Counted from the first letter of the stretch, positions 17,516 through 27,290 are shown. The stretch: 42,647 nucleotides of DNA from an uncultured Bacteroidota bacterium (GCA_903837285.1 CAILUD010000070.1:1-42647); one strand, 5' to 3'. Notes: generated by a model not told the origin, from the letters alone. Translations and numbers: made by a program.

Positions 17516-19903
17516 ATGAAACAGGTATTTGTAGTATTTGTTTGTATTATAATTTTTGCATTAAATACATTCGCTCAAAAATATGATAAAGATCTTTTTG
17601 AAAAGAACTTTAACAATGCTGAAAGTTTATTAGAAAAAGGAGATTTTACTGCTGCTCTTCTAATTTACAAAGAATTGTTGCAATTGGCTCCAGAAAATGC
17701 AAATTTAAATTTTAAGGCTGGATTTTGTTATATAAACACTGTTCTTGAAAAAGCGCAAGCCATTTCTTATCTTCAAAAAGCGGTTAAAAATGTTAATCTA
17801 AAAGCTCAGCCCGAATTATATTATGAAGAATCTGCTCCAGTTGAGGCATTTCTATATCTTGCAAAAGCTTATCATCTGGATTATAAATTTGAAAAGGCAT
17901 TACTGGTAATTGATACTATTAAAACTTTGATGCCAGATTATAAAACAGAATTTATTGAAAATATTGATGATTTAGCCGAAAACTGCAATTACGGAATAGC
18001 ATTAATGAAATATCCTGTAAAGATGTTTGTTACCAACCTTGGTGGTAAAATAAATTCAGAGTTCGACGAGCATAGTCCTGTTTTTACTGCCGATGAATCA
18101 ACATTAATATTTACATCAAAAAGAAAAGGCAGTACCGGAGAAAAAATTACTGAGGACGGTCAGTGCTTTGAAGATATTTATTTGGCTCAAAAAAAAGAAG
18201 ATGGTTCGTGGTCTGATCCTGTTTCAATAAGTTCAAACATTAACACAACTGGACACGAGGCATCTATTGGCCTTTCTGTTGACGGGCAAGAGTTGTTTAT
18301 TTATATTGACGAATCAAATGTTGTAAACGAAAAAGACGGCAATATTTATTACAGTAAATTAGATGGTGAAATTTGGTCGAAACCAATAAAATTAGGCCCA
18401 ACAATTAACACAAAATTTAACGAAAATCACGCATCACTTTCTGCAGATGGAACTATGTTATATTTTACCAGCGACAAACCAGGCGGATATGGCGGTATGG
18501 ATATTTATACATCTAATAGATTACCAAACGGAGATTGGGCTCCAGCTCAAAACCTTGGAACGATAGTAAATTCAGCCGAAGACGAAATTGGACCATATAT
18601 TCATCCCGATGGAGTTACGCTTTTCTTTAGTAGTAAAAGTCACACCAACATGGGAGGATTCGATATCTTTTTTACCAGCAAAGACGAAGAAGGAGTCTGG
18701 CCAGAACCAACTAATATCGGATATCCCATAAATACAACTTCAGATGATATTTTTTATACGCCAACCCCAGATGGAAAAAGAGGTTATTATGCTTCTCAAC
18801 AAGCTGGTGGCATTGGACGAAATGATATTTATTTAATAACCCTCCCGGAAAGCGACGAAAAATCGCTTACTGTTATGTCTGGCTTAATTACCATGGCCGA
18901 CGGCACACCGTTGAACAGTGTTTCGATAACAGTTACAGATAAAGACACTAAAGAAGTTGTTGGTACGTATATTCCAAATTCCAAAACAGGTAAATATTTG
19001 TTTATTCTTAAAGCAGGAAAAAATTATAATGTAACAATAGACGCTGAAGGCTTTTTACCATTTACCGATAACCTAATGGTAAAAGAAGGAACTACTTACC
19101 AGCAAATACAAAAAGCAATAAAACTTGAGCCAATATTATTAGGCAAATTAACTAAAGAATTTTATTTTCACTTTGAGCCATCAGGCACACAGTTAAACGA
19201 TAAAGAAACAAATAACTTCGTTACAATTTCTAAAATTTTAAATTTTGCCGATAAATATTCTGCCGAAATTATTCTGCCATCGGACAATTCAAATGCTGAT
19301 TTAAATAATATTAGAGCAGAAATTATTAAAGAAAATTTAACTGATAATAAAATTCCAGAAGGCAGAATTAAAGTGCTAAAAAAACCATCGGGAACCAAAG
19401 AATCACTTGTTTTATATATTGTTACAGACAAAAACGAAAATAACACAACACAAAATCAGATTAAAACAGAGACAAATACCGATATTGTAAATAAAATTAA
19501 CAGCGAAAATGGACTAATTATTGAAAGCATCTTCTTTAAATTCGATAAGTATTCTACTAAATCATTTATTGAAAACTTAAATAATTTATCGCAATGGTTA
19601 GTTTTAAACCCAGACGCAGTTATTGAAATTACTGGCAACACTGATAATAAAGGAAGTTTTAAATATAATAAAACATTAAGTCTAAAAAGAGCGAACTTTG
19701 TAAAGAAATACCTGATTGGCAAAGGAGCAAAAAAAGAACAATTAAACACAAAAGGAGAAGGCGAAAAAAATCCAATAGCAAAAAACATTGATGTTGAATC
19801 GAGAAAACTTAACAGAAGGGTTGAATTTAAACTATTAAAAGAAGGAAAAACTCCAATAACTTTTAAACCTGTTGAAATTCCCGAACAATATAAAAACAAG
19901 TAA
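17516..19903 (+). CDS. PorE-like TPR/beta-propeller/OmpA protein (paralogue 1, long)
   Basis: The 795-residue exported protein has a signal peptide (about 1-20), TPR-like helices (27-170), a PD40-type beta-propeller (175-445, with repeated LYFTSDKPGGYGGMDIY and LFFSSKSHTNMGGFDIF blades), a carboxypeptidase-regulatory-like fold (448-542), a region resembling a decayed OmpA domain (545-640), and a canonical OmpA peptidoglycan-binding domain (660-780, with TGNTDNKG and SRKLNRRVEF). PorE of the type IX secretion system has the same TPR-propeller-CRD-OmpA order, so a role anchoring an envelope machine to peptidoglycan is likely, though true PorE identity is not shown. It is 26 nt before its short paralogue. 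Confidence 0.85.
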   Translation: MKQVFVVFVCIIIFALNTFAQKYDKDLFEKNFNNAESLLEKGDFTAALLIYKELLQLAPENANLNFKAGFCYINTVLEKAQAISYLQKAVKNVNLKAQPELYYEESAPVEAFLYLAKAYHLDYKFEKALLVIDTIKTLMPDYKTEFIENIDDLAENCNYGIALMKYPVKMFVTNLGGKINSEFDEHSPVFTADESTLIFTSKRKGSTGEKITEDGQCFEDIYLAQKKEDGSWSDPVSISSNINTTGHEASIGLSVDGQELFIYIDESNVVNEKDGNIYYSKLDGEIWSKPIKLGPTINTKFNENHASLSADGTMLYFTSDKPGGYGGMDIYTSNRLPNGDWAPAQNLGTIVNSAEDEIGPYIHPDGVTLFFSSKSHTNMGGFDIFFTSKDEEGVWPEPTNIGYPINTTSDDIFYTPTPDGKRGYYASQQAGGIGRNDIYLITLPESDEKSLTVMSGLITMADGTPLNSVSITVTDKDTKEVVGTYIPNSKTGKYLFILKAGKNYNVTIDAEGFLPFTDNLMVKEGTTYQQIQKAIKLEPILLGKLTKEFYFHFEPSGTQLNDKETNNFVTISKILNFADKYSAEIILPSDNSNADLNNIRAEIIKENLTDNKIPEGRIKVLKKPSGTKESLVLYIVTDKNENNTTQNQIKTETNTDIVNKINSENGLIIESIFFKFDKYSTKSFIENLNNLSQWLVLNPDAVIEITGNTDNKGSFKYNKTLSLKRANFVKKYLIGKGAKKEQLNTKGEGEKNPIAKNIDVESRKLNRRVEFKLLKEGKTPITFKPVEIPEQYKNK

Positions 19904-19929
19904 AAAATAAAACTTTAGAAAAATATTTT

Positions 19930-21543
19930 ATGATTAAAAAAGTCGTTTTTTTAACCTTTACAGCGTTAATAGTATTAAATCAGCTACCAGCATTCGCTCA
20001 AAAATTTAATGCAAAACAAACTTTTATAAACGCACAAAAACACATTCAACTTGGCGAAACAGTTGCTGCTCAAGAAGACTTGCTTTTGTATTACAAAAAC
20101 GACTCAACAAACTCTAACGTAAACTATTTACTTGGGCTTTGTTATTTTAAAACAGATGCAACAAAAAAACTCTGTATTCCTTATCTTTTAAAGGCAACCG
20201 AAATTAATGCTGCTTATCAGGAATCTAACGCTAAAGAGAAAAAAGCATCGCCTGAAGCATTGTGGATATTAGCACTTTCGCAATATAAAAACAGCTTGTT
20301 CGATAATGCATTAACATCGCTTGAAAAATATAAAGAATATATTTCAGCTAATGAAGTAAAGAAAAAGGATGCTGAAAAAATGATCTCCCTTTCAATAAAT
20401 GCTAAAGAATTGATTAAAACACCGGTAAAAATCAGTTTAATAAATATGGGGCAAGTTATAAACTCAGAATTTGATGACCATAGCCCTGTTTTTAATATCG
20501 ACGAAACTGTTATGATTTTTACTTCTAAAAGAAAAGGTAGCACCGGAAATTTTAAAACCAGCGATAAACAATATTTCGAAGATATTTATATTTCACGAAA
20601 AGAAAATTCGCAATGGTCGCCTCCACAAAAAATAAGCGAAAACATTAATACAATGGAACACGAAGCGTCTGTAGCGCTTTCTGCTGATGGCAACGACTTA
20701 ATAATTTATAAAGACGATGTTGGTGATGGTAATTTATATCTAAGTCATTATAATGGAACCGAATGGAGCAAACCAGAAAAGTTAAGTTCAAATGTAAATT
20801 CTAGCTATGACGAAAGCCATGCTTCAATTTCTTCTGATGGTGCAACATTATATTTTTCAAGTAACCGACCTGGTGGATTTGGTGGATATGATTTGTATAT
20901 TTCGTATCGTTTACCAAACGGTGACTGGAGTTTAGCAAAAAATGCAGGTGCTGTAATTAACACTCAACTAGACGAAAGCGGACCATTTATTCACCCTGAT
21001 GGAAGTACACTATATTTTAGCTCAAAAGGTCATAACAGCATGGGTGGATATGATTTGTTTTTTACCATTTTAAAAGATGATGGTACTTTTTCAAAACCTG
21101 AAAATATGGGCTATCCTATTAATTCTATTGACGACGATATATTTTATGTTCTTTCTGCGGATGGCAAACGAGCTTACTATTCAACTGTTCAATCAGATGG
21201 AGTTGGACTAAAAGACATATATTTAATGGATTTACTTTCATTACCCGAACGCGCATTGGTTGTTGTAAATGGGTTTATTAAAAATAAAAAAACCGGAGAA
21301 GTTGTAAAAGATGTAGTTTTAAAAATTAGCGATCTTAAAACAGGTGCTTTAATTGGAGACTTTAAACCAAATAAACAATCAGGCAAATACACTATTGTAC
21401 TTCCAAAATCAAAACAATATAAATTATCTTGCGATGGATGTGGGTTAACATTCCCATCAGATCCTTTAGTAATACCCGAAAATTCATCATTCTATTATCT
21501 TCAAAAACCAATTGTTTTAGATCCAATAGTAGAAGTAGAATAA
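19930..21543 (+). CDS. PorE-like TPR/beta-propeller protein without OmpA domain (paralogue 2, short)
   Basis: The 537-residue exported protein has a signal peptide (about 1-23), TPR-like helices, a PD40 beta-propeller with the same repeated blades (LYFSSNRPGGFGGYDLY, LYFSSKGHNSMGGYDLF) and a terminal carboxypeptidase-regulatory-like fold. It stops where the long paralogue continues into its OmpA region, so it lacks a peptidoglycan anchor. The end is clean, with no OmpA remnant visible before the GNAT gene starts 1 nt later, which suggests a designed short form, not a truncation. It probably pairs with the long protein 26 nt upstream. Confidence 0.85.
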   Translation: MIKKVVFLTFTALIVLNQLPAFAQKFNAKQTFINAQKHIQLGETVAAQEDLLLYYKNDSTNSNVNYLLGLCYFKTDATKKLCIPYLLKATEINAAYQESNAKEKKASPEALWILALSQYKNSLFDNALTSLEKYKEYISANEVKKKDAEKMISLSINAKELIKTPVKISLINMGQVINSEFDDHSPVFNIDETVMIFTSKRKGSTGNFKTSDKQYFEDIYISRKENSQWSPPQKISENINTMEHEASVALSADGNDLIIYKDDVGDGNLYLSHYNGTEWSKPEKLSSNVNSSYDESHASISSDGATLYFSSNRPGGFGGYDLYISYRLPNGDWSLAKNAGAVINTQLDESGPFIHPDGSTLYFSSKGHNSMGGYDLFFTILKDDGTFSKPENMGYPINSIDDDIFYVLSADGKRAYYSTVQSDGVGLKDIYLMDLLSLPERALVVVNGFIKNKKTGEVVKDVVLKISDLKTGALIGDFKPNKQSGKYTIVLPKSKQYKLSCDGCGLTFPSDPLVIPENSSFYYLQKPIVLDPIVEVE

Positions 21544-21544
21544 A

Positions 21545-22078
21545 ATGACTCTTGAAATAGGAAACATTCGCTTACGTGCTGTAGAGCCTATAGATATTGA
21601 TAATTTGTATGTCTGGGAAAACGATTTAGAAGTCTGGAAAGTAAGCCAAACTATTTCACCTTTTTCTAAATTTACTTTAAAAGAATATTGTTCTGTTGCT
21701 AATGTCGATTTGCAAACAGCTAAACAACTTCGATTAATGATTGAAGTTACCGAAGACTCTATTTCAACAACAATTGGTATAATTGACCTTTTCGATTATG
21801 ATGCAATTAACCAAAAAGCTGGTATTGGAATTTTAATCGGCAATAAAAATTATCGCCAAAAAGGAATTGCGAATACTGCATTAAAAATATTGGTAAACTA
21901 TAGTTTTTCTGTTTTAAATCTTCATCAACTATATTGCTTTGTTTCAACAAATAATAAAGCCAGTATTGATTTATTTCTCAAGAATAAATTTATCCAACGA
22001 GGTGTTATTAATGACTGGACTTTACATTCTAACAAATGGGAAAATGCCTGTTTTTTTCAACTAATTAATGAAAAATAA
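21545..22078 (+). CDS. GNAT family N-acetyltransferase, RimJ/RimL- or SpeG-like
   Basis: The 177-residue protein starts with the IRLRAVEPIDIDNLYVWEND pattern of the RimJ/RimL/SpeG branch and has the acetyl-CoA pyrophosphate-binding motif as YRQKGIANTALKIL near residue 118. LHQLYCFVSTNNKASIDLFLKNKF is the usual C-terminal GNAT motif B region. The substrate (polyamine, protein N terminus or small molecule) cannot be told. It begins 1 nt after the short PorE-like gene and so is translationally linked to it, an odd partner for envelope proteins. Confidence 0.88.
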   Translation: MTLEIGNIRLRAVEPIDIDNLYVWENDLEVWKVSQTISPFSKFTLKEYCSVANVDLQTAKQLRLMIEVTEDSISTTIGIIDLFDYDAINQKAGIGILIGNKNYRQKGIANTALKILVNYSFSVLNLHQLYCFVSTNNKASIDLFLKNKFIQRGVINDWTLHSNKWENACFFQLINEK

Positions 22079-22165
22079 ATAAAAAACACTATTTTCGGCT
22101 CTTAATATTAAACCATTAACAAAAAACCTCGTATAAGCCATTTTAGAAAAAAGGTTAAAGAAAAA

Positions 22166-25045
22166 ATGATGAAATTTATAGCAATATTAAAAGCTTTTGT
22201 TTGCATAATTATCTTTTTTGCAATTTCAAATACTGCTTCTGCTCAGGATTTTAAAAAGAAATTTGTTGATGCGGAATACTATTTTCTTTACGAAGAATTT
22301 AGCGAAGCATTACCAATTTATCTTGAGTTAATTGCAAAAGAACCCGACAATGCCAACATAAATTATCGTATTGGTATTTGTTTATTACACGTTCCCGATC
22401 CTGCTGAAAACAGAAAAGCACTTGCTTACCTCGAAAAAGCAATAACTAATATAAATCCGAAATATAAAGAAGGCTCATACTTAGAAAAAGGAGCTCCAAA
22501 AGATGCATTATTTTATTTAGGAAATGCATACAGAAACCTATTAGAATTTGATAACGCTGTTGAGGTTTATAAAAAATATCGCAATATACTTAATACAAAA
22601 GATGTGTTTTATATCGATTATATCGACAGAGAAATTCAATGTACACAAAACGCTAAAGAACTTGTACGATTACCTCTAAAGCTTATAACAGAAAATTTAG
22701 GTGATGTAATAAACTCACAATCAAAAATTGAAAACTGTCCAGTAATTTCTGATGACGAATCCATACTTGTTTTTACCGCAGGTGATAAAAACGTTTTTTC
22801 AGCAGAAATTGACATTAACGTAATTAATTATGATTACCAGATGGATAACATCTATTTTTCTAAAAAAGCAGAAGGAAAATGGACAGATCCTGTAAACATT
22901 ACAAAACAAGTTGGAGCAACTACCAGAACAGTTCCCGTTACTATTAGTGCCGATGGGGCTGAACTTTATTTAGTTAAAGACGATAACGACAATGGAAATA
23001 TTTATGTAAGTAATTTCAAAAACGACCATTGGTCGCAGATGAAACAACTAAATAAAAATATTAACACTAAGCAATGGGAATCGCACGCCACAATTACCGT
23101 AAACGGAAAAACACTTTTCTTTACAAGCGACAGATCGGGTGGATTTGGCGGTCTTGATATTTATCGCTCCGACAGAGATGACCAAGGAGAATGGGGACCA
23201 GCAGTAAATCTTGGACCAACAATTAACACTAAATACGACGAAGAAACTCCTTTCATTTTAAATGATAGTAAGACCATGTATTTTAGCTCACAAGGGCATT
23301 ATAGCATGGGGGGATTTGATGTTTTCCATACAACCTTACTAGATAACAGCACCTGGTCGAGTCCGTTAAATATTGGATATCCAATAAATACAGTTGGTAA
23401 CGATTTGTTTTATTTACCCAAAGCAAATGGCGTATATGCTTTTTTCCCTCTTAATAATAACGAAAGAGGAATAGGATCGAACGATATATTTAAAATCGCT
23501 GTAAGTATTCCGGATGGTATCGAAACCGAAATAATTCTTAAAGGAGACATTTCTCTTCAAGATCAGAAAAATGAACTACCACATGATTTTATAATTAATG
23601 TAATTGATAGCTTAAAAGGAGATACATTAATAAAATGCAAACCTGATTATCTTTTAAGTAATTACCTTACTCAAATAAAATCGGGAAACTTTAAAATTGA
23701 ATACAAATGTGGAGGCTACAAAACCCATTACGAAAATCTATACATTCCTGAAGTTTATACCCGTTCAGAAATTGTTATTAATGTAGAAATGATTCCTCTT
23801 GAAGTTACAAAAGGAGAATACTACGTAATAAAAAGTATTTTCTTTGATTATGGGAAATTTGACCTTAGAAGAGAATCGCTTGAAGATTTACAACGCCTGG
23901 CAGATTTAATGCAAAAGAATCCTTCTCTTTATATCGAAATTGTTGGTCATACCGATGCCATGGGTAGCGATAAATTCAATCAAAAACTATCCGAAAACAG
24001 ATCAAAAACAGCTATTGATTATTTAGTAGCACAGGGAATAGATCAAAGCCGTTTTGTTTCAAAAGGAATGGGAAAAACTCATTTTATAGCTATTAATCAA
24101 AATGCAGATGGAAGCGATAACCCAGATGGACGTCAGCTAAACCGACGTGTTGAAATGAAACTTTTAAATTCTACAGCCGAAAACATTATTGTTGAAGACA
24201 TTAAAGTTCCAGAAACTTTAAGATTTTCAAGAGAAGGCAGACAACGTTCATCAGACAGATATACAATTCTTTTACTTAAACAAAAAGGAAATAGTGTAAC
24301 GTCGGATTTAATAAATAAAATGCTGTCGCTTGTTGGTGTGTTATTGAAAACAGAAGCCTTTGCAAAAACAACAGGTTCACCAATAAACGAGACAAAAATA
24401 GACGACATGATAATGTACACTGTTGGTGATTTTGCTAATAAATCTGATGCAATGAAACTTTTAAATATAGTTATAGATGAAAAATTCCCCGAAGCTACAA
24501 TAGAAAGTCAAAACGAAATTGGAAATATTAAAAAAGAAATTAATCTTACATATAACCAAAATCAAATCGATACCGCTTCTGGTTCAGAAGATTTAACTAA
24601 ATATACCATTCAATTAAGTGCTTTAACAAAGCCAGCAGATTTGTCATTATTTAAAGCAATAAAAGGAGTTAAAGAGAATTTATGTCTCGATGGTTTCTAT
24701 AGATATACTTATGGCGAAATTGAAGGTTTAAAGGCAGCTCAAATTGAAAAACAAAGAATGATTGATCTTGGTTACCCTGGCGCATTCCTTGTAAAACTTG
24801 AAAACTTCAATAAAAAAGTTGAAATAAACGGTGAATTTACCATTCAGCTCGAATCGCTGTCAGAACCAGTAAATCTTAGTCGTTATACCCTTAAAGGTGT
24901 TAGAGAATTAATTGGAAATGACGGTAAGTATAAGTATTTATATGGCAAATTCTCTTCAGTTGACGAAGCGCGAAAGGAAATAAAGAAAATACAGAAATCA
25001 GGCTACGAAAATGCCTTCATTATTAATACCGAAAAGTTTAAATAA
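22166..25045 (+). CDS. PorE-like protein with OmpA domain and SPOR-like C-terminal repeats (paralogue 3, long)
   Basis: The 959-residue exported protein has a signal peptide (about 1-26), TPR-like helices, a PD40 beta-propeller (about 180-440), a poorly conserved CRD-like stretch (about 450-550) and a canonical OmpA domain (about 551-668, with EIVGHTDAMGS and GRQLNRRVEMKLL). Unlike its paralogue it continues for about 290 residues with three units that look like SPOR domains: about 695-790 (degenerate), 810-888 and 889-959, the last two both starting with (Y/F)TIQL and ending in a Gly-Tyr/Ala-Phe strand. SPOR domains bind denuded glycan strands, OmpA domains bind peptide stems, so it may contact peptidoglycan twice. 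ATG at 22169 is an alternative start. Confidence 0.83.
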   Translation: MMKFIAILKAFVCIIIFFAISNTASAQDFKKKFVDAEYYFLYEEFSEALPIYLELIAKEPDNANINYRIGICLLHVPDPAENRKALAYLEKAITNINPKYKEGSYLEKGAPKDALFYLGNAYRNLLEFDNAVEVYKKYRNILNTKDVFYIDYIDREIQCTQNAKELVRLPLKLITENLGDVINSQSKIENCPVISDDESILVFTAGDKNVFSAEIDINVINYDYQMDNIYFSKKAEGKWTDPVNITKQVGATTRTVPVTISADGAELYLVKDDNDNGNIYVSNFKNDHWSQMKQLNKNINTKQWESHATITVNGKTLFFTSDRSGGFGGLDIYRSDRDDQGEWGPAVNLGPTINTKYDEETPFILNDSKTMYFSSQGHYSMGGFDVFHTTLLDNSTWSSPLNIGYPINTVGNDLFYLPKANGVYAFFPLNNNERGIGSNDIFKIAVSIPDGIETEIILKGDISLQDQKNELPHDFIINVIDSLKGDTLIKCKPDYLLSNYLTQIKSGNFKIEYKCGGYKTHYENLYIPEVYTRSEIVINVEMIPLEVTKGEYYVIKSIFFDYGKFDLRRESLEDLQRLADLMQKNPSLYIEIVGHTDAMGSDKFNQKLSENRSKTAIDYLVAQGIDQSRFVSKGMGKTHFIAINQNADGSDNPDGRQLNRRVEMKLLNSTAENIIVEDIKVPETLRFSREGRQRSSDRYTILLLKQKGNSVTSDLINKMLSLVGVLLKTEAFAKTTGSPINETKIDDMIMYTVGDFANKSDAMKLLNIVIDEKFPEATIESQNEIGNIKKEINLTYNQNQIDTASGSEDLTKYTIQLSALTKPADLSLFKAIKGVKENLCLDGFYRYTYGEIEGLKAAQIEKQRMIDLGYPGAFLVKLENFNKKVEINGEFTIQLESLSEPVNLSRYTLKGVRELIGNDGKYKYLYGKFSSVDEARKEIKKIQKSGYENAFIINTEKFK

Positions 25046-25054
25046 CATGCTTTT

Positions 25055-25080
25055 TCAGGTAAAATAACCTGATTGTTTAT
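25055..25080 (+). terminator. Weak hairpin after the OmpA/SPOR gene
   Basis: TCAGGT (25055-25060) pairs with ACCTGA (25067-25072) around a six-base loop, followed by the T-rich TTGTTTAT. This could be a weak terminator or an mRNA-stabilising hairpin. Confidence 0.45.
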
Positions 25081-25086
25081 TATTAT

Positions 25087-25117
25087 TTTGTTTTGTATTT
25101 GCAATACTGTATTTTTG
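25087..25117 (+). promoter_or_regulatory. Promoter of the fourth PorE-like gene
   Basis: TTTG (25087-25090), exactly 19 nt, then TATTTTTG (25110-25117): a perfect match. The ATG follows 16 nt later, so this gene has its own promoter. Confidence 0.7.
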
Positions 25118-25133
25118 TTTAAAACTAACAAAC

Positions 25134-26765
25134 ATGAAGCAGTTTAAGCAGTTAATTTTATCGGCATTATTTATTTGCTTTGTTTTCGTTGCAATAGCTC
25201 AGCAGCAATCAAAAAGCGAGAAAAAGCGAACTTTTAATGATGCTAAACATTTTCTTTTACTTTCTAATTACACTGCTGCTTTACCTCTATTAATCAGATT
25301 ACAGCGAGCCGATACCTCAAATGCAAATTATAATTACTTAGTTGGACTTTGTTATTTAAACAACTCATTAGAAAAAGAAAAAGCTATTGCATACTTTAAA
25401 TCTGCTTCAAAAAATATTGCCGAAAAATATAAAGAACTAAACTTTAAAGAAAATAAGGCTCCATATAAAACAATGTACCACATTGGAGAATCGTACCATT
25501 TTATTTATCAGTTCGACAAAGCAGAAAATTATTTTACAAAATACAAGGAACTTGTTTTTAATAACACAAAAGAAAAACAACTTGCAGACAGATTTATAGA
25601 CATATGTAAAAATGGTACTCTTTTAACAAAAGATTCTGTTGAAATTACCATAGAAAACTTAGGCCCAAATATTAATTCGGAATTTGACGAACATACACCA
25701 TGTATTACTGCCGACGAAAAAACCATGGTCTTCACTTCGCGCAGAAGAGGCAATACCGGCGGTACTTTAACTGATGACGGAAAATACTTTGAAGATATTT
25801 ATATCTCAAAAAAAATTAATGGTGCATGGTGTTATCCCGAAAAAATAAGTAAAAATATAAATACTAACGGACACGAGGCTACTATTGGAATTTCGGCAGA
25901 CGGACAAGAATTATTTATTTACAAAGACGATTACGGAATTGGTAATATTTACATCAGTCAATTTAAAGAAAACGACTGGACTGTTCCCGAAAAGCTTGGT
26001 TCAAATATTAGTACAAAGGCCAATGAAACGCATGCCACTCTTTCTTCTAATGGTACAACTTTAATTTTTACAAGTGATAGAGGAAACGGCAAAGGCGGAA
26101 AAGATTTATATATTGTGCATCGTAACCCAACAGGTGAATGGGGTTTGGCTCAAAATATGGGCGATATTTTAAATACTCAATACGACGAAGAAGGTCCGTT
26201 TTTACATCCCGATGGAAGCACTCTTTATTTCTCTTCTAAAGGACATAACAGTATGGGCGGTTACGATTTATTTTACAGCGAACTTCAACCCGATGGCTCT
26301 TGGGGAGCGCCAAAAAATATGGGGTATCCGATTAATACAACAGCTGAAGAAGTTTATTATGTGTTATCTGCTGATGGTAAACGTGCATATTTTTCTTCCG
26401 TTCGTGAAGATGGTTTAGGTGGACGCGATATTTATGTAATGAATTTACTTTCACTTCCAGAAAGATCTTCAACGGTAATAACAGGAACCGTTAAAATGGA
26501 AGGAAATGCGGAAGTTCCAAAAAATATTGCCATTAATGTAAAAGAAGCAAAAACAGGTAAAATTGTAGGCAGTTATAAGCCAAATAAAGAAACCGGCAAT
26601 TATGTTATTATTTTAAAACAGGGTAAAGATTATATTTTTACCTGCGAAACTCCAGAATATATATTCTCGCCAGAAAGAATAAGTATTCCCGATAAAACAG
26701 CTTTTAAAGAAATAAATAAACCTATTGTTTTAAGCCCAATTGGGGTTGTTAAGAAGAAACAATAG
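25134..26765 (+). CDS. PorE-like TPR/beta-propeller protein without OmpA domain (paralogue 4, short)
   Basis: The 543-residue exported protein matches paralogue 2 in length and layout: signal peptide (about 1-22), TPR-like helices, PD40 beta-propeller (blades LIFTSDRGNGKGGKDLY and LYFSSKGHNSMGGYDLF), then a carboxypeptidase-regulatory-like fold and stop. No OmpA domain. It ends with the basic VVKKKQ. It has its own promoter, yet lies directly after the long paralogue 3, repeating the long-then-short order of paralogues 1 and 2. It converges on the siaC gene. Confidence 0.85.
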   Translation: MKQFKQLILSALFICFVFVAIAQQQSKSEKKRTFNDAKHFLLLSNYTAALPLLIRLQRADTSNANYNYLVGLCYLNNSLEKEKAIAYFKSASKNIAEKYKELNFKENKAPYKTMYHIGESYHFIYQFDKAENYFTKYKELVFNNTKEKQLADRFIDICKNGTLLTKDSVEITIENLGPNINSEFDEHTPCITADEKTMVFTSRRRGNTGGTLTDDGKYFEDIYISKKINGAWCYPEKISKNINTNGHEATIGISADGQELFIYKDDYGIGNIYISQFKENDWTVPEKLGSNISTKANETHATLSSNGTTLIFTSDRGNGKGGKDLYIVHRNPTGEWGLAQNMGDILNTQYDEEGPFLHPDGSTLYFSSKGHNSMGGYDLFYSELQPDGSWGAPKNMGYPINTTAEEVYYVLSADGKRAYFSSVREDGLGGRDIYVMNLLSLPERSSTVITGTVKMEGNAEVPKNIAINVKEAKTGKIVGSYKPNKETGNYVIILKQGKDYIFTCETPEYIFSPERISIPDKTAFKEINKPIVLSPIGVVKKKQ

Positions 26766-26915
26766 AAGTAAATTTGAATTCTTTTATTACAATTTAGTTT
26801 TTGTTAAATAGAGACTCTTAAGGACATTGTCTCCATGGTGGACAATAAATTGCACGGTGTTGGTTATATTTAACCGTTATCCTAATAATTAAAAAAGAGT
26901 AGTAGAATTGACCGC

Positions 26916-27290
26916 TTAAGATTCAATAAAACTAAAATTCAAATCAATTAATTTAGAAAAACGAGTACCCGAAGAAAGCATATCAGAATCTTCTTTTTTA
27001 TAATACCAGTTTATTGCTACATTTTGTTTTTTTGCAATATTTTCGAGTATCAATAATATTTTTGCAATTTGTTTGGCCGATGCAGTATTAAAATATTCCA
27101 AAGAAAAATTAAAAACCGTAATGTCTAATGGATCTAAAGCATATTGGTTAAGCCAGATTAAAACGGGTTCGTAAAAACCAATTGCATTTTCGGGAAGTGA
27201 ACGTTCTGAAATTTGAAATACTTTATTTACTGAATCGAGAACTACTTTTGGTGTGTCCTCTTTAGATTCTATAATTAATGCATCTAACAT
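26916..27290 (-). CDS. SiaC family regulatory phosphoprotein (DUF1987)
   Basis: The 124-residue protein matches the SiaC family, with ISERSLPENAIGFYEPVLIWL-type sequence split around residues 27-47 and the segment EYFNTASAK, whose T69 aligns with the Thr that SiaB phosphorylates in Pseudomonas SiaC (position from memory). In Pseudomonas, unphosphorylated SiaC activates the diguanylate cyclase SiaD; SiaB kinase and SiaA phosphatase set its state. No GGDEF or PP2C gene lies in this window, so the target here is unknown. It starts 1 nt after the siaB-like gene stops (TAA-T-ATG), so the pair is translationally coupled. Confidence 0.85.
   Translation of the reverse strand: MLDALIIESKEDTPKVVLDSVNKVFQISERSLPENAIGFYEPVLIWLNQYALDPLDITVFNFSLEYFNTASAKQIAKILLILENIAKKQNVAINWYYKKEDSDMLSSGTRFSKLIDLNFSFIES

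Noticed and set aside
19456-19899. 147-codon minus-strand frame inside the first long PorE-like gene
   Set aside because: It lies wholly opposite the well-conserved OmpA domain and shows the Phe/Leu/Ser-rich mirror of its Lys/Glu/Asn codons.
20217-20543. 108-codon minus-strand frame in the second PorE-like gene
   Set aside because: Wholly opposite a conserved TPR/propeller coding region, with no start context or domain.
26826-26846. ATTGTC/GACAAT inverted repeat between two convergent genes, as a terminator
   Set aside because: Only a 6-bp stem with a 9-nt loop and no T run; too weak to list.
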